A stretch of DNA of 64,000 nt from Pararhizobium sp. YC-54 (GTDB lineage Bacteria; Pseudomonadota; Alphaproteobacteria; Rhizobiales; Rhizobiaceae), in contig NZ_JAOYTH010000012.1 in assembly GCF_025847205.1 (NCBI RefSeq), positions 124,001-188,000 of the forward strand. Reading direction: 5' to 3'. This document shows positions 52,805 through 62,071 of this stretch, in pieces. A program made the translations under genes and the position numbers. Each line of letters opens with the position of its first letter. The first letter of the stretch is position 1. A model generated the notes under the pieces. That model was not told the DNA's origin, did no database searches, and saw only the letters and a list, made by a program, of their open reading frames with translations.

Positions 52805-55252
52805 TTACATTTTGACCCGTGAGGCCTTCGGATCATAAGCGGGCGAGAGGTGCACGGTTGCGGCGAACCGTTCGCCGGCGAGGTCGATCTCGAAGCGGCC
52901 GGTTTCAAGATATTCCCTATCCACGGCGGTGTCTTCCAGAAGTCCCAGGGCAACTGAGCGGCCAAGCGTGTGACCATAGGCTGCCGAGCGGACTTCGCCG
53001 ACCGGCTTGCCATCGCGAAGGATCAACTCCCCACCCCAGAGCATGGGGGCAGGATCATCGACGGTAAATTGCACGATGCGTCTTGACGGCACGCCCTTTG
53101 CCTTTGCCTCGAGCAACGCCTTGCGGCCAATGAAACCGCCCTCCTTGTCGATGGAAACCGCGAAAGCAAGACCGGCCTCGTAGGGATTGATGTCCGGCGT
53201 GAGCTCGCGGCTCCAGGCGCGATAGCCCTTTTCCAGTCGCAGCGCTTCCAGTGCGTAATAGCCGCAATCAACCAGTCCGAAATCGCGGCCGGCAGTCTGC
53301 AGCGCCTCGTAAACGCCAACGGCAAATTCTGTCGGCACGATCAGCTCCCAGCCGAGTTCGCCGACATAGGTCATGCGGTTGGCAAAGGCCGTGGCATATC
53401 CGACATCGATCTCGCGGATCGTCGAAAAGGGAAAGGCTTCGTTTGACAGGTCGGCGGATGTGACGCGGCTGAGGATATTGCGCGACTGCGGCCCCATGAG
53501 CGCGAGCACGGAATAGGCCGAAGTGACGTCGGTCAACGTGACATGGGCATCGGCGGGGGTGTTTTTGCGGATCCAGTCGGCATCGTGCACCGCCTGCGCC
53601 GAGCCCGTCACCAGAAGGAAGCGATCGCTGGCAAGCCGCATGACGGTCAGATCGGTTTCATAGCCGCCACGCGCATTCAACAGCCCGGTATAGACGGACC
53701 GGCCGATGGCAACATCGATCTCGGCGGTGCAAAGGCGGTTGAGCACCGCAACCGCATCACGCCCCTGCACCAAGAGCTTGGCAAAGGAGGTCTGATCGAA
53801 GATGCCAGCTGCCTCACGCGTCGCCTTCATTTCGCGTTTCACAGCCTCGTGCCAGTTCTGACGGCCAAAGGCATATTGCGTCACCGGCGTTTCACCCTCG
53901 CCGGCAAACCAGTTGGCGCGCTCCCAGCCCATTTTCGAACCGAAGCAGGCTCCCTTTGCAGCGAGGCGATCATAGAGCGGCGAGCGGCGGAAGGGGCGCG
54001 CGGTATCCAGTTCCCGGTTCGGCCAGGGCATCGCATAGTGCAGGCCAAGCGTCTCCTTGACGCGGTCGTGCAGCCAGCGCGGATTGTTGTTGAAGGTCGC
54101 GAAACGCCGGATATCGACCGGCCAGAGATCCATGGTCGGTGCGCCATTGACGACCCACTCCGCCAGGGCACGCCCCGCGCCACCGGCGCTGGCGATGCCC
54201 ATTGAATTGAAGCCTGCGCCGACGAAGAAATTCTTCAGTTCCGGCGCCTCGCCGAGAATAAAGTTATTGTCCGGCGTAAAGCTCTCCGGGCCGTTGTAGA
54301 ATTTCTTGACCTCGGTCGTTTCAAGCTGCGGTACCCGCTGCAGCGCGTTCTGCATCAGGATTTCGAACTGGTCCCAGTCGTCCGGCAGCAGGGCGAACTC
54401 GAAATCGTCGGGAATACCCGCCATGCCCCACGGCTTCGCTTCCGGCTCGAATCCGCCCATGACGAGGCCGCCGACCTCCTCCTTGAAGTAGATATAGCCA
54501 TCCGGATCGCGCATGACCGGCAAATCGGGGTGCACGCCATCAATCTTGCCGGTGACGATATACATGTGCTCCGCCGAATGCAGCGGTACCGATACGCCGC
54601 ACATCAGGCCAACCTTGCGCGCCCATTGGCCGGCGCAGTTGATGACGATTTCGGCAGCGATCGATCCCTTGTCCGTGTCTACTCCCGTCACCCTGCCACC
54701 GGCAGCGGAAATGCCGGTGACCCGCACCCGCTCGAAAATGCGGGCGCCACGGCTTCGGGCACCTTTCGCCAGCGACTGCGTCAGGTCCGTGGGGTTGGCC
54801 TTGCCGTCGCCGGGCAGCCAGACGGCACCGACGAGATCATCGATGGCCATGACAGGCCAGAGATCCTGCGCTTCCCGGGGTGAAATCACCTCGACCTCGA
54901 TGCCCTGTGCACGGGCCGATGCGGCCGTGCGCTTCAATACCGTCATGCGATCGGCCGAGCGCGCCACCGAAACCGAGCCGCAGTTCTTCCATCCGGTGGC
55001 AAGGCCCGTCTCCGCTTCGAGCTCGCTGTAGAGCTGGGTCGAATATTTGATGAGACCGGTCATGTTGGCATGACTGCGCAGCTGGCCGACAAGCCCGGCC
55101 GCATGCCATGTCGTGCCGCCACTCAACTGTCCCTGCTCCAGAAGGACGACGTCCGTCCAGCCGAGCTTGGTCAGATGATAAGCGACCGAGCAACCGATGA
55201 TGCCGCCGCCGACAATGACGACGCGTGCCTGCGTTGGAAAATCCTTAGCCAT
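52805..55252 (-). CDS. FAD-dependent dehydrogenase with GcvT domain (dimethylglycine/sarcosine dehydrogenase-like)
   Basis: An 815-residue enzyme. The N-terminal FAD domain has VVIVGGGIIGCSVAYHLTK, and TTWHAAG with His50, the position of covalent FAD in this family. The second half is a GcvT/aminomethyltransferase-like folate domain (FDQTSFAKLLVQGRDAV, GVYEALQTAGRDFGLVDCGYYALEALRLEKGYRAWSRELTPDINPYEAGL). It should demethylate a methylated glycine and transfer the one-carbon unit to tetrahydrofolate. GGGAGG precedes the ATG at 55252. It lies downstream of the deoR gene with AATGTAAC-type repeats between. The exact substrate is not certain. Confidence 0.9.
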   Translation of the reverse strand: MAKDFPTQARVVIVGGGIIGCSVAYHLTKLGWTDVVLLEQGQLSGGTTWHAAGLVGQLRSHANMTGLIKYSTQLYSELEAETGLATGWKNCGSVSVARSADRMTVLKRTAASARAQGIEVEVISPREAQDLWPVMAIDDLVGAVWLPGDGKANPTDLTQSLAKGARSRGARIFERVRVTGISAAGGRVTGVDTDKGSIAAEIVINCAGQWARKVGLMCGVSVPLHSAEHMYIVTGKIDGVHPDLPVMRDPDGYIYFKEEVGGLVMGGFEPEAKPWGMAGIPDDFEFALLPDDWDQFEILMQNALQRVPQLETTEVKKFYNGPESFTPDNNFILGEAPELKNFFVGAGFNSMGIASAGGAGRALAEWVVNGAPTMDLWPVDIRRFATFNNNPRWLHDRVKETLGLHYAMPWPNRELDTARPFRRSPLYDRLAAKGACFGSKMGWERANWFAGEGETPVTQYAFGRQNWHEAVKREMKATREAAGIFDQTSFAKLLVQGRDAVAVLNRLCTAEIDVAIGRSVYTGLLNARGGYETDLTVMRLASDRFLLVTGSAQAVHDADWIRKNTPADAHVTLTDVTSAYSVLALMGPQSRNILSRVTSADLSNEAFPFSTIREIDVGYATAFANRMTYVGELGWELIVPTEFAVGVYEALQTAGRDFGLVDCGYYALEALRLEKGYRAWSRELTPDINPYEAGLAFAVSIDKEGGFIGRKALLEAKAKGVPSRRIVQFTVDDPAPMLWGGELILRDGKPVGEVRSAAYGHTLGRSVALGLLEDTAVDREYLETGRFEIDLAGERFAATVHLSPAYDPKASRVKM

Positions 55253-55321
55253 GAACAAACCTCCCGAAGCTGTTGGAAGGCTCGACCTTAGCAGACGGCC
55301 GGCAAATAACAAGACAAAATA

Positions 55322-55339
55322 TTACATTAAGTTACATTA
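55322..55339. promoter_or_regulatory. direct-repeat operator upstream of the dehydrogenase
   Basis: TTACATTA occurs twice exactly ten bases apart (55322-55329, 55332-55339), about 70 bases before the dehydrogenase start and overlapping the deoR stop. On the minus strand it reads AATGTAAC then AATGTAAT. The same AATGTAAC recurs upstream of deoR, so DeoR binding is likely. Confidence 0.55.
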
Positions 55340-56148
55340 TCATCCATTGCGACAATCAGGCCCGGCCCCTTCCGCGCGATCGCCTCGCAGATCGCCTGCG
55401 GCGGACGAACATCGACGATGATGCCGGCGGCCAGCTCGAAACGCGGAATCCTGAGCGGCGTCAAGCGCCCGAACTTGGAGCTGTCGAGAACGAAATAGGC
55501 GTTGGCCGCGGTCGCCACCATACGGGAACGCTGCTCGGCGCCGTTGCGGGTGAAATCCGTCACCTCGCCGTCGGGAGACAGGCCGCCACCGCCGAGAAAC
55601 GCCACATCCACCCTAAAATGGCTTATGGCTTCCAGCGCATCGATGCCGACGGCAGCCTCCTCCGCCGGATCGATTTCGCCGCCGATCATATGCACGCGCA
55701 CCAGCGGCTGGCGGCATAGCTGTAACGCTATGGAGAGGGAAGTCGTGCAGATCGTTAGGTTTTTTCGCTCCGCGAGCGCGTGCGCCACGGCAAGCGTCGT
55801 CGTGCCGGAATCGAGAAAGACGACCATGCCATCGCGGACAAGACCCGCCGCAGTACGGCCGATTGCCTCCTTTGCCGCTGCATTCTCTTCCCGTCGCTCC
55901 ACGAATGCCGCCTCGGTCGGCTCGAAAAGCGTTGCCCCGCCATGGATGAGGCCGAGATGACCGCGATCGGCCAGGTGCTTCAGGTCGCGGCGAATGGTCT
56001 GCCGCGACACATCGAAAAAATCGGCAAGTTCGGTAATGCTCACCGTACCATCGGCGTCAAGACGACGAAGGATTTCGCCGTGGCGGCGCGGAGCAAGCGC
56101 TCTGGTGTTCGAAGAATCTGACATCCGGATATCTGCGATTATTTCCAT
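55327..56148 (-). CDS. DeoR/GlpR-family transcriptional regulator
   Basis: A 273-residue repressor. The N-terminal helix-turn-helix is RRHGEILRRLDADGTVSITELADFFDVSRQTIRRDLKHLADRGHLGLIHGGA. The C-terminal sugar-phosphate-isomerase-like sensor has FLDSGTTTLAVAHAL, ICTTSLSIALQL, GGEIDP and YFVLDSSKFGR. Neither the start at 56148 nor the ATG at 56124 has a clear ribosome binding site. It is upstream of and codirectional with the dehydrogenase and probably controls it. DeoR proteins usually bind phosphorylated ligands, which is odd next to a methylglycine-type dehydrogenase. Confidence 0.9.
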   Translation of the reverse strand: MEIIADIRMSDSSNTRALAPRRHGEILRRLDADGTVSITELADFFDVSRQTIRRDLKHLADRGHLGLIHGGATLFEPTEAAFVERREENAAAKEAIGRTAAGLVRDGMVVFLDSGTTTLAVAHALAERKNLTICTTSLSIALQLCRQPLVRVHMIGGEIDPAEEAAVGIDALEAISHFRVDVAFLGGGGLSPDGEVTDFTRNGAEQRSRMVATAANAYFVLDSSKFGRLTPLRIPRFELAAGIIVDVRPPQAICEAIARKGPGLIVAMDDNVT

Positions 56149-56171
56149 CGTTTTGGCAAGTAGCGGCGCAA

Positions 56172-56286
56172 AATGTAACGTCTCGTAGCCACTTTGGCCC
56201 TTAAAATGTCAAACTTATTGAGCCTGAGGGCAGAAATCAACATGTTGTGGCAGAGCATGGCGTGAAGACATGTTGCATAATGTAAC
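56172..56286. promoter_or_regulatory. repeated AATGTAAC sites between deoR and the AraC regulator
   Basis: AATGTAAC is at 56172-56179 and 56279-56286, and ATGTTAC at 56311-56317. These match the repeats before the dehydrogenase gene. They lie in the divergent region between deoR and the GlxA-type gene, so both may be under DeoR control. Confidence 0.45.
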
Positions 56287-56337
56287 TTTATGCCGCAATA
56301 TCGATACACGATGTTACGCATTGGGAGAAAAACATCC

Positions 56338-57387
56338 ATGCAACCGCTCTGTGAACAAGGCCATTGGTTTACATTCTATCTGCTCGATGGTTTCGCGTTG
56401 CACGGTTTCTCCTCGGCTACCGAGGTGCTCCGCCTGGCAAACGACGTGGCTGGCCGTGTGCTGTATCAATGGCGCGTCGTCAGCAAGGATGGCAAGCCTG
56501 TCATGTCGAGTTGCGGCATGTCTATCGCAGCCGATAGCGCACTTTCCAATGAACGGGAGTGGCCCAGCAAGATCGAACAGCCCCGCATGGTCGTGGTGTG
56601 CGGCGGACTTGCCCTGCCGCCTGTAGACAGGGCGCTTGAAGCCTGGCTGCGGATGTGCCGGCGCAGCCGCGTCCCGCTTGCCGGTCTGGTGGGCGGTCTC
56701 TACAGCTTGGCACGCACGGGGTTGCTCGATGGACGCCGCTGCGCTGTCCACTGGCAGCATTATCCCGATTTCAGCGAGCGTTTTTTCGAGGCGAAGGCCT
56801 GCCAAACGACATTCGAGACGGACGACAGCCTTTACACCTGCAGCGGGGGAAGCGCAGCATTCGATATGTTTCTCGGCGTCGCGTCAGCGGATTTTGGCCA
56901 GGAGGTTGCAAATCGCATCTGCGAGGTGGCCCTTCTGGACCGGGTACGCGAGGCGGGCGAACGCCAGCGTCTTCCCCTTCAGACTCGCGTTGGAATCGAC
57001 AATGCGCTGCTGATCAAAATCATCGAGCGCATGGAAGCAAACCTCGGTGAACCATGGAATCTCAATGAGATATCGCTGGGGATCGGGCTTTCCCGCCGTC
57101 AGGTCGAGCGGATGTTTCGACGTGAAATGGGATGGTCGCCGGCGCGCTACTATCTCAACATGCGGCTGGAGCGTGCGCATTTGCTTCTTGTGAATTCGTC
57201 TCTGCCGGTCTTCGAGATCGCCGTCGCCTGCGGCTTTTGCTCGGCCTCTCATTTCTCGCGGACCTACAGGGATACCTACGGCTCGACACCTCAGCAAACC
57301 CGTATCGCAGCCATGGAGCGGCATCGGCCAGCGAAGCCGAGTTCCGCAGAACGCCACCGTGCGGCACAGGAAAGCCGCGTCGCGTGA
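56338..57387 (+). CDS. GlxA-family AraC-type regulator (DJ-1/PfpI-like domain plus HTH)
   Basis: A 349-residue regulator. Residues ~1-190 are a DJ-1/PfpI-like sensor (FTFYLLDGFALHGFSSATEVLRLAND; AGLVGGLYSLARTGLLDGRRCAVHW). Residues ~240-330 are a double AraC helix-turn-helix (ERMEANLGEPWNLNEISLGIGLSRRQVERMFRREMGWSPARYYLNMRLERA; FEIAVACGFCSASHFSRTYRDTYGSTP). GGGAG ten bases upstream supports the ATG at 56338. The architecture is that of GbdR, the glycine betaine regulator, which would fit the nearby dimethylglycine-type dehydrogenase; that role is inferred. Confidence 0.88.
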   Translation: MQPLCEQGHWFTFYLLDGFALHGFSSATEVLRLANDVAGRVLYQWRVVSKDGKPVMSSCGMSIAADSALSNEREWPSKIEQPRMVVVCGGLALPPVDRALEAWLRMCRRSRVPLAGLVGGLYSLARTGLLDGRRCAVHWQHYPDFSERFFEAKACQTTFETDDSLYTCSGGSAAFDMFLGVASADFGQEVANRICEVALLDRVREAGERQRLPLQTRVGIDNALLIKIIERMEANLGEPWNLNEISLGIGLSRRQVERMFRREMGWSPARYYLNMRLERAHLLLVNSSLPVFEIAVACGFCSASHFSRTYRDTYGSTPQQTRIAAMERHRPAKPSSAERHRAAQESRVA

Positions 57388-57448
57388 AATCGGCGACACG
57401 GCGCAGGCAAGAAAACAGGCCTTTCCCCTTCGTCACCACCCGATGACG

Positions 57449-57477
57449 CTCCGCCACCGGTCTCGCCGGTAGCGGAG
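57449..57477. terminator. hairpin between convergent genes
   Basis: CTCCGC and GCGGAG, then ACCGG and CCGGT, form an eleven-pair stem with one internal mismatch and a five-base loop, between the AraC-type gene and the phosphonate permease gene. There is no T run on either side, so it may act as a bidirectional 3'-end structure, not a classic terminator. Confidence 0.55.
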
Positions 57478-57481
57478 GCGC

Positions 57482-59494
57482 TCACCGCCAGGCTTGTGTA
57501 CGGGTAAGCAAGCCGCGAGCGATCAACGCGTGGATCAGCTTTGCCGCTACATTGGTATAGAAGATCATCATGCCCATCGCAGCTGCCGGCGCGATATCGC
57601 CCGCATCGTCCATATTCAGGACGGCAACGGATGCAAGCTTGGTGTTCGTGGAATAGAGAAAGACCACCGCCGAAACCGTCGTCATCGCGTTGACGAAGAG
57701 ATAAATCGCGATGTTGAGGATTGCCGGCAGGCAGACCGGCACGGTTACCCGGAAGAACAGCCGGTGGAACGGCTGCTTGAGGGATGCGGCGACGGACTCG
57801 AATTCCGGATCCATCTGCTTCAGCGCCGTCAGCGCCGTCAGATGCGCGACGGTGTAAAAGTGCGTCACGGTGCACAGGACGAGGATCGTCATCGTGCCAT
57901 AGATCGAGTGGAACGGATTGCTCGGATTGTTGAAGAAGAAGATGTAAGCGAGCCCCAGAACCATGCCCGGCACGGCCATGGGCATCATCGCCAGGAAATG
58001 GAAGACGCCGCGGCAGGCGCGGAATCCGTCCGCCTTTTCGACCATATAGGCCCCCGTGAAGACGACGAGCGAGCCGAAGAGCGCGGTGAGAAGGGCAAGC
58101 TTGATCGAATTGCCATAGGCTGCCCAGCCGCCGCCATCCATCAGGTCGAAGGCAAAGTTCTTCGCCGTCAATGTCAGGTCGTACGGCCAGAATTTCACAA
58201 CGGCCGCGATCTGGCACATGGTGATCATGCCGAGGATGAACAGGCTGACCAGGCAGCAGAAGGCAAGGCACAGGCCATCCAGACGCGCATTCGGTTTGGG
58301 CGCATAGGGCACGGCCCGCGCCGAAAGCAGCGCGACCTGGCGCCTCTGCATGCGGCGATCGACGGCGAAGGCAAGGATCGCCGGCAGCAGCAGGATGACG
58401 GACACGACCGCCCCCATCTCGAAGTTCTGCTGGCCGATCACCTGCTTGTAGATATCGACAGCCAGCATGCCATACTGCCCGCCGATCACTTTTGGCAGAC
58501 CGAAATCGGTGATGACCAGCGTGAAGACAACGAAGGCGGCCGATACGATGCCGTAGCGCGCGCCGGGCACGGTCACGGTCGTGAAGGTGCGCCACTTGCT
58601 GGCTTTCAGCGATGCCGCCGCCTCGTAGTGCCGCGCATCGGCGACGGAAAGCGCCGTCAGGATGATGAGGAAGGCATGCGGCAGCGTGAAGAAGACCGAG
58701 CCGATGACGATGCCGATCGGACCGTAGATGGAATAGCCCATCAGCCAGTCCTTGAAGACACCCTGGTTGCCGAAGAGATAGACGAGCGCAATCCCGGGAA
58801 GAAGCGACGGTACCAGGATCGGGATTGTCAGGATGCCGCGGAAAAGACCTTTAAGCGGCATGCAGCTTCGCGTCAGCCCATAGGCAAGCGCAAAGGCGAT
58901 CGAGATCGTCACTACAGTGCTGATCGCGGCCATCAATGCCGAATTGTAGATCGAGCGGGCGAGAGCCGGCGTCGAGAAATAGGTCTTGAAGTTGTCGAAG
59001 CCGAGGCTGCTTGCCGGTCGCAGCACGACGCGCCGGAAGGTGCCGGAATCGTATTCGCGCCATTGCGTGCCCTTCTCCAGCGCGGAGCCGACGAGGAAGG
59101 CCGTATCATCCGTCGTGCCGCGAATGCGGTAGCGTACCGGGCTGCGGAAACTGAAATCCTTGAAGAATTTTGTGGCGGCAAGCCGGCCGTCGGAACTGGT
59201 GGCAAGCTCGCTGTCCGTAACGGACCCGAGCTCCCGGTTGAGCGCGTCTGCAGTAACGGGCGCGCCCCAGGTCTCCCCCGTCTCGTCGCTGACCTGAAAC
59301 TCGAAGGCGGCAAGATCGAAACGGTACGTCGAAAACGACTTGGACAGCATGATGGAGAGCGGCGCGCCGAGGGCGATGATCAGGTAGAGCCCGATGACGG
59401 CCATGAAGCCCATCTTGACGAGGTCGTCGCGGGAGGCTTCCTGCCGGAGCGGCTTGCCGAGCGGTGCGTAGTCGATCGCGAGGCTCATCGTCAT
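57482..59494 (-). CDS. phnU: 2-aminoethylphosphonate ABC transporter permease, two-domain
   Basis: A 670-residue inner-membrane protein with two tandem permease domains. After the first span there is an unusually long periplasmic insertion (about residues 55-165) before the first domain. The ATPase-contact loops read YEAAASLKASKWRTFTTVTVPGARYG and ESVAASLKQPFHRLFFRVTVPVCLPA. Its ATG overlaps the ATPase stop by four bases (ATGA). Substrate is inferred from the downstream phosphonate enzymes and the PhnS-type binding protein. Confidence 0.87.
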   Translation of the reverse strand: MTMSLAIDYAPLGKPLRQEASRDDLVKMGFMAVIGLYLIIALGAPLSIMLSKSFSTYRFDLAAFEFQVSDETGETWGAPVTADALNRELGSVTDSELATSSDGRLAATKFFKDFSFRSPVRYRIRGTTDDTAFLVGSALEKGTQWREYDSGTFRRVVLRPASSLGFDNFKTYFSTPALARSIYNSALMAAISTVVTISIAFALAYGLTRSCMPLKGLFRGILTIPILVPSLLPGIALVYLFGNQGVFKDWLMGYSIYGPIGIVIGSVFFTLPHAFLIILTALSVADARHYEAAASLKASKWRTFTTVTVPGARYGIVSAAFVVFTLVITDFGLPKVIGGQYGMLAVDIYKQVIGQQNFEMGAVVSVILLLPAILAFAVDRRMQRRQVALLSARAVPYAPKPNARLDGLCLAFCCLVSLFILGMITMCQIAAVVKFWPYDLTLTAKNFAFDLMDGGGWAAYGNSIKLALLTALFGSLVVFTGAYMVEKADGFRACRGVFHFLAMMPMAVPGMVLGLAYIFFFNNPSNPFHSIYGTMTILVLCTVTHFYTVAHLTALTALKQMDPEFESVAASLKQPFHRLFFRVTVPVCLPAILNIAIYLFVNAMTTVSAVVFLYSTNTKLASVAVLNMDDAGDIAPAAAMGMMIFYTNVAAKLIHALIARGLLTRTQAWR

Positions 59495-60666
59495 GCACCC
59501 CGCGGAAAGAGCAGCAGGCGTTCCTTCGGTATCTCTACCTGGATGACGCCGCCCGTCTCGATGTTCAGCCGGCGGACCGCATTGACGGAGAAGTCGGCGA
59601 TGAGCGTCCGGTCGCCAAGGCGCGGCGCGGTGAGCCGCGTGCGCCAGAACATGCCGAGGAATTCCATCTCCTGCACTTCGGCATCGATGAGGTTTTGCGG
59701 CGTCACGGGCCGGTCAACGGAATTGACCGCGTGCGCGCCGGCGCCGTGCGGAATGATATCGACAGGGCGCACGACGGCCGTCGCCGGATCACCCGCCGCG
59801 AAATCTTGCGTCGAACAGCTGAAGGCGGAATGGACGATCTCGACCTGCCCTTGCGACATGACCTTGGCGGGGAACTGGTTGGTCTCGCCAATGAAGTCGG
59901 CAACGAACAGGGTTTCGGGATGACGATAGATCTGGGTCGGCGAACCGACCTGCTCGATCACGCCGTGGTTCATCACGACGATGCGGTCCGCCATGGCGAG
60001 TGCCTCTTCCTGGTCGTGTGTCACCATGATCGTCGTGACGCCGAGCTTGCGTTGCAGCGCCTTGATCTCGTGGCGCAGATGCACCCGCACCTTGGCATCC
60101 AGCGCCGAAAGCGGTTCGTCGAGCAGAAGCAGGCCTGGGGAAATCGCGATGGCGCGAGCCAATGCGATGCGCTGCTGCTGGCCGCCGGAAAGCTGGGCTG
60201 GATATTTCTTCCCCTGCGCCGAAAGGCCGACCGTCTCCAAGAGCTCTGCGACGCGTGCCGCGATCTCCGCCTTCGAGCGGCCGGTGTTTTCCAGGCCGAA
60301 GGCGATGTTCTGCTCGATAGTGAGGTTCGGAAAGAGCGCATAGGACTGGAAGACGATGCCGTAGTCCCGTTTCGAGGCCGGCAGGGTCGAGATATTCCGG
60401 CCATCCTGAAGGATGGTGCCCTGGCTCTGCAGATCGAGGCCGGCGATCGCGCGCAGCAGGGTCGTCTTGCCGCAGCCGGACGGCCCAAGGAAACAGACGA
60501 ACTCGCCCTTGGCAATGCTCAACGAAATGTCGTGCAGCGCAACGAAATCGCCGTAGCTTTTCCAGAGATCGCTGATTTCCAGATAGGGGGACGGCCTGGT
60601 GACCGCCTGGCCGGCGTCACGGTGGATGCTCGTAGGTGTCGGTTCGATCGACATGGCATGTCTCAT
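59491..60666 (-). CDS. phnT: 2-aminoethylphosphonate ABC transporter ATP-binding protein
   Basis: A 391-residue ATPase: Walker [10 protein letters not shown], signature [14 protein letters not shown], Walker [21 protein letters not shown], switch [14 protein letters not shown], and a TOBE-type C-terminal region. GGAG seven bases before the ATG at 60666 decides the start. It lies between the binding-protein and permease genes and overlaps the latter. Confidence 0.88.
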   Translation of the reverse strand: MRHAMSIEPTPTSIHRDAGQAVTRPSPYLEISDLWKSYGDFVALHDISLSIAKGEFVCFLGPSGCGKTTLLRAIAGLDLQSQGTILQDGRNISTLPASKRDYGIVFQSYALFPNLTIEQNIAFGLENTGRSKAEIAARVAELLETVGLSAQGKKYPAQLSGGQQQRIALARAIAISPGLLLLDEPLSALDAKVRVHLRHEIKALQRKLGVTTIMVTHDQEEALAMADRIVVMNHGVIEQVGSPTQIYRHPETLFVADFIGETNQFPAKVMSQGQVEIVHSAFSCSTQDFAAGDPATAVVRPVDIIPHGAGAHAVNSVDRPVTPQNLIDAEVQEMEFLGMFWRTRLTAPRLGDRTLIADFSVNAVRRLNIETGGVIQVEIPKERLLLFPRGA

Positions 60667-60706
60667 CTGCAAGCTCCGCTGGCTGTCAGGGATATTTGGA
60701 CAAGGC

Positions 60707-60738
60707 GCCGGGCGGGGTGCACATGCGCCCCACCCGGC
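60707..60738. terminator. intercistronic hairpin between phnS and phnT
   Basis: GCCGGG/CCCGGC, GGGG/CCCC and GC/GC pair in succession around a four-base loop, interrupted by two single mismatches. It lies just after the phnS stop on the minus strand, without a T run. It probably stabilises the binding-protein message. Confidence 0.65.
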
Positions 60739-60747
60739 TGGTCGATC

Positions 60748-61770
60748 TCAGCTCTTCGGTTCCGACTTTGCGTCGTAACGCTTCTGCCATTCCTTCAGGA
60801 TGGTGCCGCGATTGTTGGCAGCCCACTCGAAGTCGTTGTCGATCATCTTGGACGCGATGTCGGAAGGCAGGTGTTCGATCGGCTTGGCAACGCCCGGATA
60901 GGCGACAACGGAGTAACCGGCATTGTACATCTCATTGGCTTCCTTGGTGACGGACCAGTCGACCAGGGTCTTTGCCGCATCGAGGTTCGCCGTGCCGGCG
61001 ATGATCGCGGTCGCCTCGGCTTCCCAGCCGGAGCCTTCCGACGGGAAGATGATGTCGATCGGAGCTCCGGCGCTCTTGGCCTTGGCGCCGGGGAATTCGA
61101 AGGACACGCCGATCACAGCCTCGCCCGCACCCGCCATCTTGCAGGGCTTCGAGCCCGAATGCGTATAGCTTGAGATGTTTTCGTGAAGCTTGTCCATGAA
61201 GGTCCAGCCCTTCTCCTCGCCCCACATCTGGAGCCAGCCGGAGACGTCGAGGAAGCCGGTGCCGGACGAGGCCGGGTTCGGCATGACGATATGGCCCTTG
61301 TATTCCGGCTTCGTCAGGTCGTCCCAGCTCGTCGGCGCCTTGAGGCCGAGCTTTTCGCCCTCCACGGTGTTGTAGCAAAGGGCGGCGACATAGGCGTCCA
61401 TGCCGACCCAGCTGGGTGGCGTGTCCTTATCGACGAACTTCTTGTCCAGCGCCTCGACGCCCTTCGGTTCATAGGCCTCCAGCATGCCTTCGGTCTTCAG
61501 GAGAAGCAGCGACGTTGCCGCCAGCCCCCAGACGACGTCGGCCTGCGGATTGTCCTTCTCGGCGAGCAGCTTGGCCGTCATGACACCGGTGGAGTCGCGG
61601 ACCCAGTTGATCGTGATGTCCGGGTGGGCCTTCTCGAAGGTCGCCTTGTAGCGGTCGAGATCGACGGCCTCGACGGCGGTATAAACGGTGAGTTGAGACT
61701 CAGCGGATGCGATAAGCGGAAAAGCGGCGGACATGGCGCCGGCAAGCAAAAAAAGCATGCGTCTGTTCAT
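60748..61770 (-). CDS. phnS: 2-aminoethylphosphonate periplasmic binding protein
   Basis: A 340-residue binding protein with a signal peptide (LFLLAGAMSAAFPLIASAES). The mature part has LTVYTAVEAVDLDRYKATFEKAHPDI and PNPASSGTGFLDVSGWLQMWGEEKGW, like the extracellular solute-binding family containing phosphonate and Fe3+ binders. GAGGAG precedes the ATG. The assignment to aminoethylphosphonate rests on the linked phosphonoacetaldehyde dehydrogenase and phosphonoacetate hydrolase genes. Iron or a polyamine would be the main alternatives from sequence alone. Confidence 0.85.
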   Translation of the reverse strand: MNRRMLFLLAGAMSAAFPLIASAESQLTVYTAVEAVDLDRYKATFEKAHPDITINWVRDSTGVMTAKLLAEKDNPQADVVWGLAATSLLLLKTEGMLEAYEPKGVEALDKKFVDKDTPPSWVGMDAYVAALCYNTVEGEKLGLKAPTSWDDLTKPEYKGHIVMPNPASSGTGFLDVSGWLQMWGEEKGWTFMDKLHENISSYTHSGSKPCKMAGAGEAVIGVSFEFPGAKAKSAGAPIDIIFPSEGSGWEAEATAIIAGTANLDAAKTLVDWSVTKEANEMYNAGYSVVAYPGVAKPIEHLPSDIASKMIDNDFEWAANNRGTILKEWQKRYDAKSEPKS

Positions 61771-62071
61771 GATTGAAAATCTCCTCTGAAGGCCTGGAAA
61801 AACCGGGGAAGCGTGATGGGCAATCTAGTTGCTGCCGTTCTGTCATCGGCTTCAGGGGTATTCTGCGCACGGGTTTTCAGTAAGTAAAATTTATTATTCT
61901 TATCATTCGGAAGATTAAATCTATAGTAAATCTGCCCCGCAAACAGGCATCCCATCGCCAGTTGATCGTGAAAGAGGCAGGTCCTGCGCAACCGGGTGGC
62001 AGGGGAAACAAAAACGGGAGCCGCACAGAGGCAGCTCCCAGAAAGGGTGATCCCGCAGGGGATGACTGAGA
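61771..62071. promoter_or_regulatory. intergenic region upstream of phnS
   Basis: About 300 bases with an AT-rich stretch (61880-61930) that probably contains the phnS promoter on the minus strand. The right part holds the phnY terminator. No gene is seen. Confidence 0.4.
62003..62039 (-). terminator. intrinsic terminator after phnY
   Basis: On the minus strand GGGAGC and GCTCCC, extended by an inner GC/GC, form the stem, followed by GTTTTTGTTT. It begins about 30 bases after the phnY stop. This is a standard terminator and separates phnA-phnY from the transporter genes. Confidence 0.85.

Noticed and set aside
57494..59923. An 809-codon plus-strand frame opposite the phosphonate permease
   Set aside because: The product is charged and His/Arg/Asp-rich with no motif; the opposite strand encodes a clear two-domain permease.
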